Assembly (NCBI GenBank): GCA_942492225.1
Contig: CALODS010000001.1
Coordinates: 1 to 64,000, forward strand
Source of the DNA: JAFGTX01 sp942492225
Lineage (GTDB): Bacteria > Bacillota > Clostridia > Peptostreptococcales > Acidaminobacteraceae
Direction of reading: 5' to 3'
Length of the DNA stretch: 64,000 nt
Shown: piece after piece, positions 8,096 to 16,837 of the stretch
How positions within the stretch are numbered: position 1 is the first letter of the stretch
Layout: each line of letters begins with the position of its first letter
Made by a program: the position numbers and the translations under genes
Notes under the pieces: generated by a model
Told to the model about the DNA's origin: nothing
Seen by the model: only the letters and a program-made list of their open reading frames with translations
Databases searched by the model: none

Positions 8096-9641
8096 ATGAT
8101 GGGAATTCATTCATAATGCTAATGATTCGAGAATAAGAGCTTAAAAAGGCTTCTACAATCAGCGGATCAAAATGTTTACCACTTTCATTAATTATATAAG
8201 ACTTCGCTTCTTCAACACTCCAAGCAGGCTTATAAACACGGTTATGTGTCAATGCATCAAATACATCGACTAAAGCTACAATTCTACCAAATAAATGAAT
8301 ATTTTCACCTGCTAACCCATGAGGATAGCCAGTTCCATCCCACTTTTCATGATGTTGAAGCGCTACAACAGCACATGTATTTAGCAACTGTCGCTTAGAC
8401 GTTTTAAAAAAATCATAGCCAATTAGGGCATGCTTTTTAATTGTTTTATATTCATCATTTGTCAATTTATCAGGCTTATTTAATAATCGATCTTCAATGC
8501 CAATTTTCCCTATATCATGCATTGGTGCACTAAAGCGTAATAAATCACACTCTTCTTTGGACAAACCAATTTCTTCACCTAAGATCATCGCCATTTCTGC
8601 AACTCTATTCGTATGATTCGCTGTTTCTTTTGATTTATATTCAACAACTTCTCCTAATTTCATTACCATTTCTCGTTGTGTTTCAATAATTTCAATATTT
8701 TTATTATTAATTTCAATTTGTTTTTGCAAAATTTCATTATTAAATAAAGCGCTTTGTATTGCGGTCAAAACGTTCCTACCATATAATTCAATCAAGTGAC
8801 GGTCATTAATTGACAAATTTTCTTCAAAATACAAATACATTACATTACAATAGCCATCATCTCTATTCATCCTAACAAGCAGTTCATTCATCCCACCACA
8901 ACTTTGATCATCTGCCCCACACTGATACATACAAGCTTGTATACCCTGTAAATAGAAATCTTCAATTTCTTTAACGCTAATTGTTTTATAACGACCAACA
9001 CCAGTAATTTGACTATGTGCCATCAAGTTAGTATAGTCAGAAAACTCTTTTTGTAAGCTTGTTGTAATAAGTGCAAATGCATTGTTAAATTGAGCGAATT
9101 CCTGTGATTCCACTAAAAATTTTGAAATCATCTCATCTACATTATCTTGACTTAACACTTTTGATGTTGCATGTAGTGCTTGTACAAGCTTCTCTTGACG
9201 AATATCTAATTCATCCAGGTCTCTATAGGACCTAAGCGCTGTAATGACAGAAATGTATAATTGGCTAGAAGTTAGCAAATTTTTTTCTTTATAATCATTT
9301 ATATCATAATTCATGATGACTTCTTTTTGTGGTGCATAACCTGGTTGACCAGTTCTCAAAATAATACGTACCTTCATGTTATTTAACTCTTCACGAATGT
9401 ATTGAACAAGCTTTAATCCCGAATCTTCTTCTTCCATAACAACATCAAGTAAAATGACTGCTATATCTTTTGTAGACTCTATTAAAATTCGTGCCTCTGC
9501 TGCAGAATAGGCACTTAAAAACTCTAGTTTTTTTCCACCCAAATTTAATTTAGATAATACCATCATGGTAATTTTATGGATGGTTTTTTCATCGTCCACA
9601 ATTAGCACTTTATAAAAATCTTTAGTTTTAAGTGTACTCAT
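8094..9641 (-). CDS. Response regulator with DUF3369 and HD-GYP domain (cyclic-di-GMP phosphodiesterase)
   Basis: 515 residues. Residues 10-130 are a receiver domain (VLIVDDEKT; phosphoacceptor Asp66 in ILLDVVM; RTGQPG switch region). Residues about 160-310 fit the DUF3369 sensor. Residues about 335-500 are HD-GYP: NHTNRVAEMA, MHDIGKIGIEDRLLNKP (HD pair) and HHEKWDGTGYPHGL (GYP). The HD-GYP family hydrolyses cyclic-di-GMP to GMP or pGpG. The sensor region contains an unusual C-x3-C-x6-C stretch (ACMYQCGADDQSCGG). GGAGG precedes the ATG. No cognate kinase is adjacent. Confidence 0.93.
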   Translation of the reverse strand: MSTLKTKDFYKVLIVDDEKTIHKITMMVLSKLNLGGKKLEFLSAYSAAEARILIESTKDIAVILLDVVMEEEDSGLKLVQYIREELNNMKVRIILRTGQPGYAPQKEVIMNYDINDYKEKNLLTSSQLYISVITALRSYRDLDELDIRQEKLVQALHATSKVLSQDNVDEMISKFLVESQEFAQFNNAFALITTSLQKEFSDYTNLMAHSQITGVGRYKTISVKEIEDFYLQGIQACMYQCGADDQSCGGMNELLVRMNRDDGYCNVMYLYFEENLSINDRHLIELYGRNVLTAIQSALFNNEILQKQIEINNKNIEIIETQREMVMKLGEVVEYKSKETANHTNRVAEMAMILGEEIGLSKEECDLLRFSAPMHDIGKIGIEDRLLNKPDKLTNDEYKTIKKHALIGYDFFKTSKRQLLNTCAVVALQHHEKWDGTGYPHGLAGENIHLFGRIVALVDVFDALTHNRVYKPAWSVEEAKSYIINESGKHFDPLIVEAFLSSYSRIISIMNEFPS

Positions 9642-9724
9642 GTAAACCTCCTATAGTAATATCTAATTCTTTCATACCCCAAAAAAAAACTTCGAAAATT
9701 CTTTTCCTAAAAAAATCCAAAAAA

Positions 9725-9747
9725 AAACCACCTTTTTTTGGTGGTTT
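9725..9747 (-). terminator. Terminator of the GNAT gene at 9759
   Basis: AAACCACC, T7 loop, GGTGGTTT, with a U-run on the minus strand. Confidence 0.75.
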
Positions 9748-9758
9748 GTTTATAGACA

Positions 9759-10445
9759 CTACATATTTTTTTCTCTAATCCAGATCTCTGACTCAATGAC
9801 AAATCCTATTTTTTGATAAAGAGCAATTGCTGCTTTATTTTTTTTGTCAACATTTAGATATGTTGTTATTGCGCCTTGAACTCTTCCCCAATGAAACATA
9901 GCACGCAGTAGGTGTTCACCATAACCTTTTCTACGAAAATCTTCTAAAATTTTAACATTGAAAATACCCATTTTATTATCAGTTAGCGTTGAAAATGCAC
10001 TGCCAATAATTTCATTGTCTTTGATTAATCTAAAGATACTTTCATCATGACCTATTTCAACATCTTGCAGTCCTAATAAATTGCGTTGATTAAAAAAATC
10101 TTTATCTGTGGACTCCAAAATTTTTATAATTGTGGTCTCATTTCTAGAGAGAAGCAGTTCCAATTCATCGCAACGCATAAGTAATTGAGGATGTGTCTTA
10201 CGATAGTTCTGTTGTGTCAGTACAGCATCTAAATCATCTAAATTTCTTGTCGAAAAAATTTTAAAACGCAAATCACACTGTTGTTGTTTAGCAAATCTTT
10301 CACAAAATTTTATTTTTGTAGATACTTCAATTCGACCAGTTTCCATAGGCACAACTTCTAACAAATTATTGCTAATTCTATTTATATTCCACTCATCATA
10401 TTCAACTATTTTATCATGCTCATTGTTTAATCCATTTTTTTTCAT
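9759..10445 (-). CDS. GNAT N-acetyltransferase
   Basis: 228 residues. The C-terminal half is a GNAT fold with the acetyl-CoA loop FRRKGYGEHLLRAMFHWG (R/Q-x-x-G-x-G/A) and the YLNVDKKNKAAIALYQKIGF element. The N-terminal half (1-110) is a degenerate second GNAT-like domain. The substrate is unknown. GGGG precedes the ATG at spacing 6. It stands alone. Confidence 0.88.
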   Translation of the reverse strand: MKKNGLNNEHDKIVEYDEWNINRISNNLLEVVPMETGRIEVSTKIKFCERFAKQQQCDLRFKIFSTRNLDDLDAVLTQQNYRKTHPQLLMRCDELELLLSRNETTIIKILESTDKDFFNQRNLLGLQDVEIGHDESIFRLIKDNEIIGSAFSTLTDNKMGIFNVKILEDFRRKGYGEHLLRAMFHWGRVQGAITTYLNVDKKNKAAIALYQKIGFVIESEIWIREKNM

Positions 10446-10608
10446 AATTGCCCCTACATACTAAGTTATGATCAAATATAAGTTCCCCGAAAATCCTTTT
10501 ATATAACGATAACGCTTTTAAGTATATCATTGGCGGCGTTCCTATGCCATTATAATTATTTGAATGTTAATATATTTATTTACCCATTTTTTTTAGAATA
10601 AACCAAAA

Positions 10609-10643
10609 TTAAAAGATTAGAAATTATATTTCTAATCTTTTAA
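10609..10643 (-). terminator. Terminator of the MFS exporter
   Basis: A 16-bp perfect stem (TTAAAAGATTAGAAAT / ATTTCTAATCTTTTAA, loop TAT) overlaps the MFS stop codon at 10624; weak U-run beyond on the minus strand. Confidence 0.7.
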
Positions 10644-11865
10644 ATGCTTTCTTATGATTTTCTACTCTATCTAATACAATCATACCAAATGTACTTATAA
10701 ACAAAATAATTGTTATGATATTCCAAGCATATTCAATACTCGTATTTTCAAGAACGATGCCCATTACCAATGGACCCACGGAATAGCCTGCACCAAAAAT
10801 TATTGGTAACATAGCATTCATCCTGCCTCTATGAGAACTTGGTGTATTATTAGTTATATATGGCATAGAACTGATTGCACAGACAATTTCTCCAAGCGTG
10901 AATATTAATACTGAAGCAATAAATGCTGTTATATGTCCAACAAATCCTAAAATTCCAAATCCAACTAAATAGAACATTCCTCCATATACCATTTTTCTAA
11001 TATGTGTACTTTTTATAAATAATTTCATTAATATTGGTGTAAACAACATCACCACTAATCCATTCAACGCTGAAAGTTTACCAAAGATCGCTGCACCCTT
11101 ACCAATATAAATACTTTCAACATGTATCGGCATTAAAAAGCCCCACATTGAATAAGCAAAATTGTAACCGAAGAATATTAATGCAAAGACCATTATTTGA
11201 GGTCGCTGTAAGATTACTGATATAATCGACCCCTCTGTACGTTGTTCCATCACTCTCTCTTCACTAATTTCCTCTGTATGATGAATTGTTTCTTTAATAA
11301 AAACTGCTACTAATAACGTTGCAATTAATGTTGTGATAGCGTCGCCAATAAAAAACCATTTGAGATGATTCTCAAACAATAATCCACCAATTAATGGTCC
11401 TATAGCGAATCCTATATTGAACCCTAAGTAAGTCAACGAAAATGCGCCATCTCTATTCTCAGGTGTCGTCACGTCAGCAACAATAGATGTATGTGCTGGA
11501 TCAGCAATTCCAAAGAAAAAAACTGCGAGTCCTATAAGATAAAGCATTGTCATGGATGGTTCTACAAACCCGCATATACCATAACATAACGACGCTAATG
11601 TATCACATATAATTAATATCTTTTTACGACCAAAAGAATCGCAAATTTTACCTCCAATTAAACTTGCTGGAATATATACCAGACCGATCAATGCAACCCA
11701 TTTTCCTGCCTCAGCTTGACCTAATCCAATTTTTTTTGTAAATAATAATGTTAGTAATGGAAATACAAACGCTCCCATTGCTACAATCATTTTCGAAAAA
11801 AATAGAATATAAACTTCTTTCGGTAAACCTTTATATGGCTCTAAAATATTTGTGCTGTAACTCAT
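10624..11865 (-). CDS. MFS efflux transporter (drug/H+ antiporter type)
   Basis: 413 residues, about twelve transmembrane helices. The loop 2-3 motif is GGKICDSFGRKKILIICDTL (G-x3-D-x2-G-R-K-x-x-L, motif A), and LTYLGFNIGFAIGPLIGG matches motif C of drug antiporters. It resembles MdtG/YfmO-type multidrug exporters. RBS GGGGG at spacing 5. Its 275-nt leader contains a 31-codon ORF and two terminators (see 11930-12140), which implies drug-induced antitermination; that points to a ribosome-targeting antibiotic as inducer and possible substrate. Confidence 0.88.
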   Translation of the reverse strand: MSYSTNILEPYKGLPKEVYILFFSKMIVAMGAFVFPLLTLLFTKKIGLGQAEAGKWVALIGLVYIPASLIGGKICDSFGRKKILIICDTLASLCYGICGFVEPSMTMLYLIGLAVFFFGIADPAHTSIVADVTTPENRDGAFSLTYLGFNIGFAIGPLIGGLLFENHLKWFFIGDAITTLIATLLVAVFIKETIHHTEEISEERVMEQRTEGSIISVILQRPQIMVFALIFFGYNFAYSMWGFLMPIHVESIYIGKGAAIFGKLSALNGLVVMLFTPILMKLFIKSTHIRKMVYGGMFYLVGFGILGFVGHITAFIASVLIFTLGEIVCAISSMPYITNNTPSSHRGRMNAMLPIIFGAGYSVGPLVMGIVLENTSIEYAWNIITIILFISTFGMIVLDRVENHKKAFKRLEI

Positions 11866-11929
11866 TTTGTTCCCCCTTTATCACTTATGTCCTTCATAAA
11901 TGCATTACAATGTTGCTGCCTGTGGGTAC

Positions 11930-11953
11930 AAAAAAACCACGCATAGCGTGGCT
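11930..11953 (-). terminator. Leader terminator 2 of the MFS gene
   Basis: CCACGC / GCGTGG stem (11937-11951, extended by AGC/GCT-like flanks) followed on the minus strand by U7. It lies upstream of the MFS coding region, so it ends leader transcripts. Confidence 0.75.
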
Positions 11954-11989
11954 AATAATTTTTAAACGATTTCATCGAAAAAAGCGTAT

Positions 11990-12015
11990 AAAAAACCACA
12001 GGCAGTGCCTGTGGT
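11990..12015 (-). terminator. Leader terminator 1 of the MFS gene
   Basis: ACCACAGGC, loop ACT, GCCTGTGGT, then U6 on the minus strand, 30 nt after the leader ORF stop. Confidence 0.8.
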
Positions 12016-12044
12016 CATTAAAATCTCTCATATACTATGTATTG

Positions 12045-12140
12045 CTAGAAACTTCTGCACAGGCCGTTAAAATTTGTTGTATTCAATTTGTTGTTCATGT
12101 TAGAATCTGTGATTCTTAATGCTTTTACTTTGTTTCTCAT
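12045..12140 (-). CDS. 31-residue leader peptide of the MFS gene
   Basis: ATG at 12140 has a full Shine-Dalgarno AAAGGAGG (12149-12156) with 8 nt spacing, which is stronger than that of most genes here. The peptide begins MRNKVKALRITDSNM and ends NFNGLCRSF before TAG. It is basic and Asn-rich, with no signal peptide. It lies between a candidate promoter and two terminators, and its codons 26-28 (GGC CTG TGC) contain the antiterminator segment E. I infer it is a regulatory leader rather than a functional peptide. Confidence 0.7.
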   Translation of the reverse strand: MRNKVKALRITDSNMNNKLNTTNFNGLCRSF

Positions 12141-12189
12141 TGAAACGACCTCCTTTATTATTTTGAACTTCTTACATTGTTCTAGATAC

Positions 12190-12195
12190 ATAATA
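12190..12195 (-). promoter_or_regulatory. Candidate -10 box of the MFS leader transcript
   Basis: TATTAT on the minus strand, 50 nt before the leader ORF. No good -35 is seen at 17 nt (CATTTT), so it is a tentative call. Confidence 0.35.
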
Positions 12196-12239
12196 CACCA
12201 GTATATACAAAAAAAATGTTACAGTTATTTTACAAATTC

Positions 12240-13901
12240 TTAAAAAAGTATTGTCTCCACTTTATTTTTTCCCGATCTTTTTGCTTTATATAATGCTTTA
12301 TCAGCACGTTTAAGTGCTTCTTCCATTGTATGACCTTTTTCTACTTCAGTGTATCCAATACTTACTGTAAACCTTAAATCACTCTTATCGGTTTTGATAA
12401 CCAAGGCTTCAATTGCAGCTCTTAATGCTTCTGCAACCTCTATCGCTTTTTGATCTTTATTATACAAAAATGTTGCAAACTCCTCGCCGCCCATGCGTCC
12501 ATAAATCCCTTTGCTATCTAAAATATCCTCACAGGTTTGCGTCATTTCAACTAATACTTTATCGCCTATATCATGTCCATAAGTGTCATTAACGTTCTTA
12601 AAATCATCAATATCTAACATTAAAACTGCCGGACGGACGCCTTCTGATGTTAATTCATGCATCGCATTCCATGCGCTCTCTAAGAAATGTCGTCGATTAT
12701 TGGTCCCTGTTAATGAATCTTTTGTCGCCAAATAAATCATTTTTCTTTCCTGAAGCACTTCATTCGTTTTATCATTAATAATACCAAAACTGCCAGAGTA
12801 TCTGTTGCCTGACTCAATAAAAGGAACAAACGTACAGTCCAATATTTTACGAACACCTGCAATATCAATATCTGCTTGATATTCTACATGTCCTTTTTCT
12901 ACCATTTCTCGCCACAATTCAAAACTTTTTTCTTTTGAAATTTTCAATAAATCAAAAATATTTGTATTTTCTATCGTTGTTGCTGGTATATCAATTTGTT
13001 GCAAAATGGCAGTATTATACGTCATGATTTTTTCGTGTCGCTGAACATAACCAAAAATACTCTTTAAAGTTTCAGGTTCAATATAAATGCTTTCATCTAA
13101 TCGATTAATATAGTAACCATTCACCGAGTAATCAAAAAATAATTTCAATTCTTTTTCCGTTCTTTTTAATGTACTCTCCGTTAATTTTGATTCTGTCACA
13201 TCATAGCCCATCGCTAGCATCAAATCAACATCGCCGTCATCGTTAAAGACTGGTTTTATAATAAAATCTATATCACTTAACTCACCTTTCAAATTTCTAT
13301 GAGTTGTTTCAAATCGAATTTCTTTCCCCAAATGCATTTGTTCTAACGAAAAAACAATTTTATTTTGCAATTCTGTAGAATGGCTCCACAATGACAATTC
13401 CCAATATGGTGTGCCAATAACATCATTCATTGTCACATCTAAATAGTTGAGTAATGTTTTATTCATATATCGTAAGTTTAATTCTCTATCCAGAATCGCA
13501 ATAAATTGATTGGTTTTATTAAAAGTCTCTCTATATAACTCACAAGAGCGGACGAATAGAGAGTCGTCTTTGCTTCTCAAGCAACTTTTGCATTGTCTAT
13601 TCACTATTTCTATTGGCACTTCCAACTCATGATAATAAGCAGATAACTTCAAACACTCTTCCCTTGAAAAACCAATTAACACCTCTATTTCAATTGGTAG
13701 TGTTTCAATTTTTATGAGCAATCTAGGCTCGTTAAAATGGTTTTCACCAAACCACGCAGGAATATGATGATTTCCCGCAATAATTTTTCCATAACTTAGA
13801 GTTAAATCATTATGTTGATTACCCTCATATGAGTGAGTGCCTTCGTTAAGTAGTTGATTTAATTTATCCCAGAATTCTTGCTGCATCACTAAATCACTCA
13901 T
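12240..13901 (-). CDS. PAS-domain diguanylate cyclase
   Basis: 553 residues, no membrane segment. The N-terminal 110 residues are unassigned and carry a Cys cluster (RQCKSCLRSKDD, later RSCEL). Two PAS-like regions follow (about 120-230 and 245-375). The GGDEF domain covers about 385-553: DSLTGTNNRRHFLE, LDIDDFKNVNDTYGHDIGD and the active site GRMGGEEFATF. GGEEF is an active variant. No RxxD inhibitory site precedes it. It makes cyclic-di-GMP. RBS GGGGG. It lies 34 nt downstream of the GGDEF-EAL gene on the same strand and is probably co-transcribed. Confidence 0.92.
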   Translation of the reverse strand: MSDLVMQQEFWDKLNQLLNEGTHSYEGNQHNDLTLSYGKIIAGNHHIPAWFGENHFNEPRLLIKIETLPIEIEVLIGFSREECLKLSAYYHELEVPIEIVNRQCKSCLRSKDDSLFVRSCELYRETFNKTNQFIAILDRELNLRYMNKTLLNYLDVTMNDVIGTPYWELSLWSHSTELQNKIVFSLEQMHLGKEIRFETTHRNLKGELSDIDFIIKPVFNDDGDVDLMLAMGYDVTESKLTESTLKRTEKELKLFFDYSVNGYYINRLDESIYIEPETLKSIFGYVQRHEKIMTYNTAILQQIDIPATTIENTNIFDLLKISKEKSFELWREMVEKGHVEYQADIDIAGVRKILDCTFVPFIESGNRYSGSFGIINDKTNEVLQERKMIYLATKDSLTGTNNRRHFLESAWNAMHELTSEGVRPAVLMLDIDDFKNVNDTYGHDIGDKVLVEMTQTCEDILDSKGIYGRMGGEEFATFLYNKDQKAIEVAEALRAAIEALVIKTDKSDLRFTVSIGYTEVEKGHTMEEALKRADKALYKAKRSGKNKVETILF

Positions 13902-13935
13902 ATTATCCCCCTTATCTTATACTAACCCTTATACG

Positions 13936-16746
13936 CTAGAAACTTTTTTTCATAGTTGCTATTACATCATCAAAGCCTTTTATAAGAGAACCAATTTTTT
14001 TTGGCCTAGAAAATAGATAGCCTTGACCCAATGTCCATTTAGTTCTATTCATTTTAGTGAGTTGTCCTGGAAATTCTATGCCTTCACAAACAACATCTAT
14101 ACTTAAGTTATCGGCCATTGATAAGATTCCGCTGACTAAATTTAAATATTTTTCTGATTTTTCTACTTCACTAATAAAACTTTGGTCAATTTTGAGCTTA
14201 TCAACTTCCAATTTGATTAACTGGTTAAATGACGAATAGCCTGTCCCAAAATCATCTATTACAATTTTAACACCTAGTTGCTTTATTTGCGACAAAATAT
14301 CTTTCACTAAGTTAAAATCACCCATAAATGCAGTTTCTGTAATTTCTAACTCAATTAACTCTGGTTGTATAGATTCCTCTTCAATCAACTGTTTTAACAA
14401 CAACACCAATCCATCATCAAATAATTGAACTGTCGACACATTTATAGCCATAAAGAGTTTACGATTTAGCGTGCTGTTCATTACAATTAAATCGCGAATA
14501 CTTCTGTCAAGTATCCATCTACCTAATTCTTTTATTGTCCCATTTTTTTCACATATCGGAATGAATTCATTGGGTCTAATTATTCCATTATCCTCTGTAT
14601 CCCATCTTATCAAGGCTTCTACACCCACAATTATCTCATCTTTTCTTGAAACAATTGGTTGATATTCTAAATAAAATTCTTCGTTTTCTATTCCCGTCAA
14701 CACCAGATTCTCAATATACAATTCTTTTGCCATGTTTTCTGAAAAACGATCTGAATAATATTGGTAACTACTTCCAGATGTTTTTTTAGCCCTATACATT
14801 GCTATATCAGCATTTTTTAATACTGTTTCAGCAGATGCGCCATGTTTTGGAAATTGTGCGATTCCTGCACTAAAAAGTACTCTTATCACCTTATCCTTAA
14901 TAAAAATAGGTTCTGAAAGTTTTTTAATCAGCATGTTCAAATAAGTATCAATTTTATTATCAGATCTTTCCTTTATGAGAATTGTAAATTCATCTCCCCC
15001 AATACGACCAACAACTGCCTCTTCACCAAATATTTCACTTAAATTCAATGCAAATTTAACCAGCACTTCGTCACCAAATGAATGTCCCATCGTATCATTG
15101 ATTACTTTAAAATTATCTAAATCAATATAAATTACTGATAATTCTTCACCCAATGCAACAGCATGACGAATTCGGCTTTTTAATTCATTTATAAAATAAG
15201 ATCTGTTTCGCAGTTGTGTCAGTGGATCGATATATATTAATTCAAGAATTTTTTTTTCCTGTTCTTTAATTTTAGCAATATCACTAATGATACCAATATA
15301 TTTCGTTTGTCTATAAATCTCGTCAGCCATCGTAAAAACATTGAGTTGTACTGGATATACTTCTCCATTTTTTTTTCTATTCCAGATTTCACCTGACCAT
15401 GCACCATCACTCTCAATTTGATGCATCATCTCATCATAAAAAGACAAGTCATGCTTATTGGATTTTAGAAAACTTGGCTTATTGCCGACAGCATCTTCAA
15501 ATGAATACCCTGTTATCGTCTCAAAAGAATGATTTACCCATTCAATTCTCTTATTTCCATCTGTAATCATAACCCCTTCACTGTTATTGGAAAAAACAGT
15601 TGAAAGCATATCTCTCTTTTGTGTCTCCACAACAAGCGTTGTTATGTCATTAAGAATAATATAACTTCTTTGTGAATTATCAGGTAGCTCAAATGGTAGA
15701 AAAACGATTTCCAGATATCTTGGAAGATCATCTGAAGATTTTCCAACAATGACATCTTTATAACCCGGAGTTTCCCATCCCTTCTCAATAATATCTTCCA
15801 AAATCACATAACTAAATTTCAATTCTGACAAGGTTGTTATAATTGATTTACCAATAACACTTTTAAGGTCGATTTTCAGTTGCTCTCTTACAGAAGCATT
15901 GTAATCACAAACTATATTGTCTCGATCTATCAAAAATATACTGCTTGGGTTTTTAGTAAATAAGGAACGATAATAATTTTCCTGTATGTCTCTATCCATT
16001 TGAAGATCAAATTCTACAGACATATCTCTTGCAATTGCGACAATCGCTTGTTCATTTTCATACTTTATTGCATTGACCGTTATATAGAGTGGAATACTGT
16101 CACCGTATTTATCTAATACATCCGTATAAAATGATGATTCTCCTGTTTGAAGAAGTTCACTTCCGATATGGGTAAAATTTTCAATGGTTTTGGCATTAAC
16201 AAAATCATGAAGTGATTGTTTCAATATATCGTCTTCTCTATATTTTAAGACCTCAATAGCTTTTTTGTTTACTTCAATAATCTTTTTAGGATGAAACTGA
16301 TCATCCGTCTTAATTAGAAATATCATATCTCCTGCAGCATTAAAAATCGTTTCAAATCGTTTTAATACATCTACATAATCCTTTTTTAGTTTTTTATTTT
16401 CAGTAATATCCTGTACTACTGAAAATAAATACTTTTTACCATTATGCAAAATAGGTTCACTGTGAACCTCTACACTGGAAATAGAACCATCTGCTTTACG
16501 ATGATTAAAAATAAAATAGCTTCGACTTTCTTCTTCAGCTCTTTTCATTTCATTTTCAATTTCTTCTTGAGGCAAACTATTAATATCCTGAATATAAAGT
16601 GCCGTTAACTCTTCATAAAGGTAACCATAAAACTCTATCGCCCCTTTATTTGCATCTATAATCCGTCCGTCTTCTGGATCAATTAATAGCATGACAATAT
16701 TTTTACTTGAAAATAGGGGTAGAGATGCAAATTTCGATTTAACCAT
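13936..16746 (-). CDS. PAS-GGDEF-EAL cyclic-di-GMP turnover protein
   Basis: 936 residues, soluble. About four PAS domains (15-115, 125-240, 250-370, 375-490) precede GGDEF (about 500-660; active site GRIGGDEFTILIK) and EAL (about 675-925). The EAL domain keeps VGVEALIRW, ELEITETAFM, DDFGTGYSS and KIDQSFI, so the phosphodiesterase should be active; the GGDEF may be active or act as a GTP-sensing partner. AGGAGG precedes the ATG. Multiple PAS domains suggest redox or ligand input. It lies upstream of the diguanylate cyclase at 12240-13901. Confidence 0.94.
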   Translation of the reverse strand: MVKSKFASLPLFSSKNIVMLLIDPEDGRIIDANKGAIEFYGYLYEELTALYIQDINSLPQEEIENEMKRAEEESRSYFIFNHRKADGSISSVEVHSEPILHNGKKYLFSVVQDITENKKLKKDYVDVLKRFETIFNAAGDMIFLIKTDDQFHPKKIIEVNKKAIEVLKYREDDILKQSLHDFVNAKTIENFTHIGSELLQTGESSFYTDVLDKYGDSIPLYITVNAIKYENEQAIVAIARDMSVEFDLQMDRDIQENYYRSLFTKNPSSIFLIDRDNIVCDYNASVREQLKIDLKSVIGKSIITTLSELKFSYVILEDIIEKGWETPGYKDVIVGKSSDDLPRYLEIVFLPFELPDNSQRSYIILNDITTLVVETQKRDMLSTVFSNNSEGVMITDGNKRIEWVNHSFETITGYSFEDAVGNKPSFLKSNKHDLSFYDEMMHQIESDGAWSGEIWNRKKNGEVYPVQLNVFTMADEIYRQTKYIGIISDIAKIKEQEKKILELIYIDPLTQLRNRSYFINELKSRIRHAVALGEELSVIYIDLDNFKVINDTMGHSFGDEVLVKFALNLSEIFGEEAVVGRIGGDEFTILIKERSDNKIDTYLNMLIKKLSEPIFIKDKVIRVLFSAGIAQFPKHGASAETVLKNADIAMYRAKKTSGSSYQYYSDRFSENMAKELYIENLVLTGIENEEFYLEYQPIVSRKDEIIVGVEALIRWDTEDNGIIRPNEFIPICEKNGTIKELGRWILDRSIRDLIVMNSTLNRKLFMAINVSTVQLFDDGLVLLLKQLIEEESIQPELIELEITETAFMGDFNLVKDILSQIKQLGVKIVIDDFGTGYSSFNQLIKLEVDKLKIDQSFISEVEKSEKYLNLVSGILSMADNLSIDVVCEGIEFPGQLTKMNRTKWTLGQGYLFSRPKKIGSLIKGFDDVIATMKKSF

Positions 16747-16808
16747 ATCATTCGTCCTCCTTACGTTTCTATTTTTACCAATATTCTTATGTCTTAAGCA
16801 GAATTACA

Positions 16809-16837
16809 CAAAAAAAATAGCACGTTTCATGCTATTT
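16809..16837 (-). terminator. Terminator of the acn-icd-gltA operon
   Basis: AAATAGCA / TGCTATTT stem with a U-run on the minus strand. It overlaps the restored gltA stop codon at 16836-16838, which supports that position as the true end of the gene. Confidence 0.8.

Larger units (their letters stand above)
11917..12064 (-). promoter_or_regulatory. Putative ribosome-mediated attenuator of the MFS gene
   Basis: Read on the minus strand, four mutually pairing segments occur in order: E = GCCTGTG (12064-12058, inside the last codons of the leader ORF), A = CCACAGGC (12014-12007), B = GCCTGTGG (12003-11996, followed by U6) and D = CCACAGGCA (11925-11917). A:B is terminator 1. E:A would disrupt it, and B:D would enclose terminator 2. 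This is the classic layout of leader-peptide attenuation, as known for erm, bmrCD and lmo0919-type resistance genes. The switch itself is inference. Confidence 0.7.

Noticed and set aside
11748..12119. Plus-strand open frame of 123 codons
   Set aside because: It runs antisense to the MFS start and through its leader hairpins, has no ribosome site and no domain; the minus-strand attenuator explains the sequence.
12240..16746. Cyclic-di-GMP riboswitches near the GGDEF/EAL genes
   Set aside because: The intergenic gaps (34 nt and the 16747-16808 stretch) are too short or lack a GEMM-like core.
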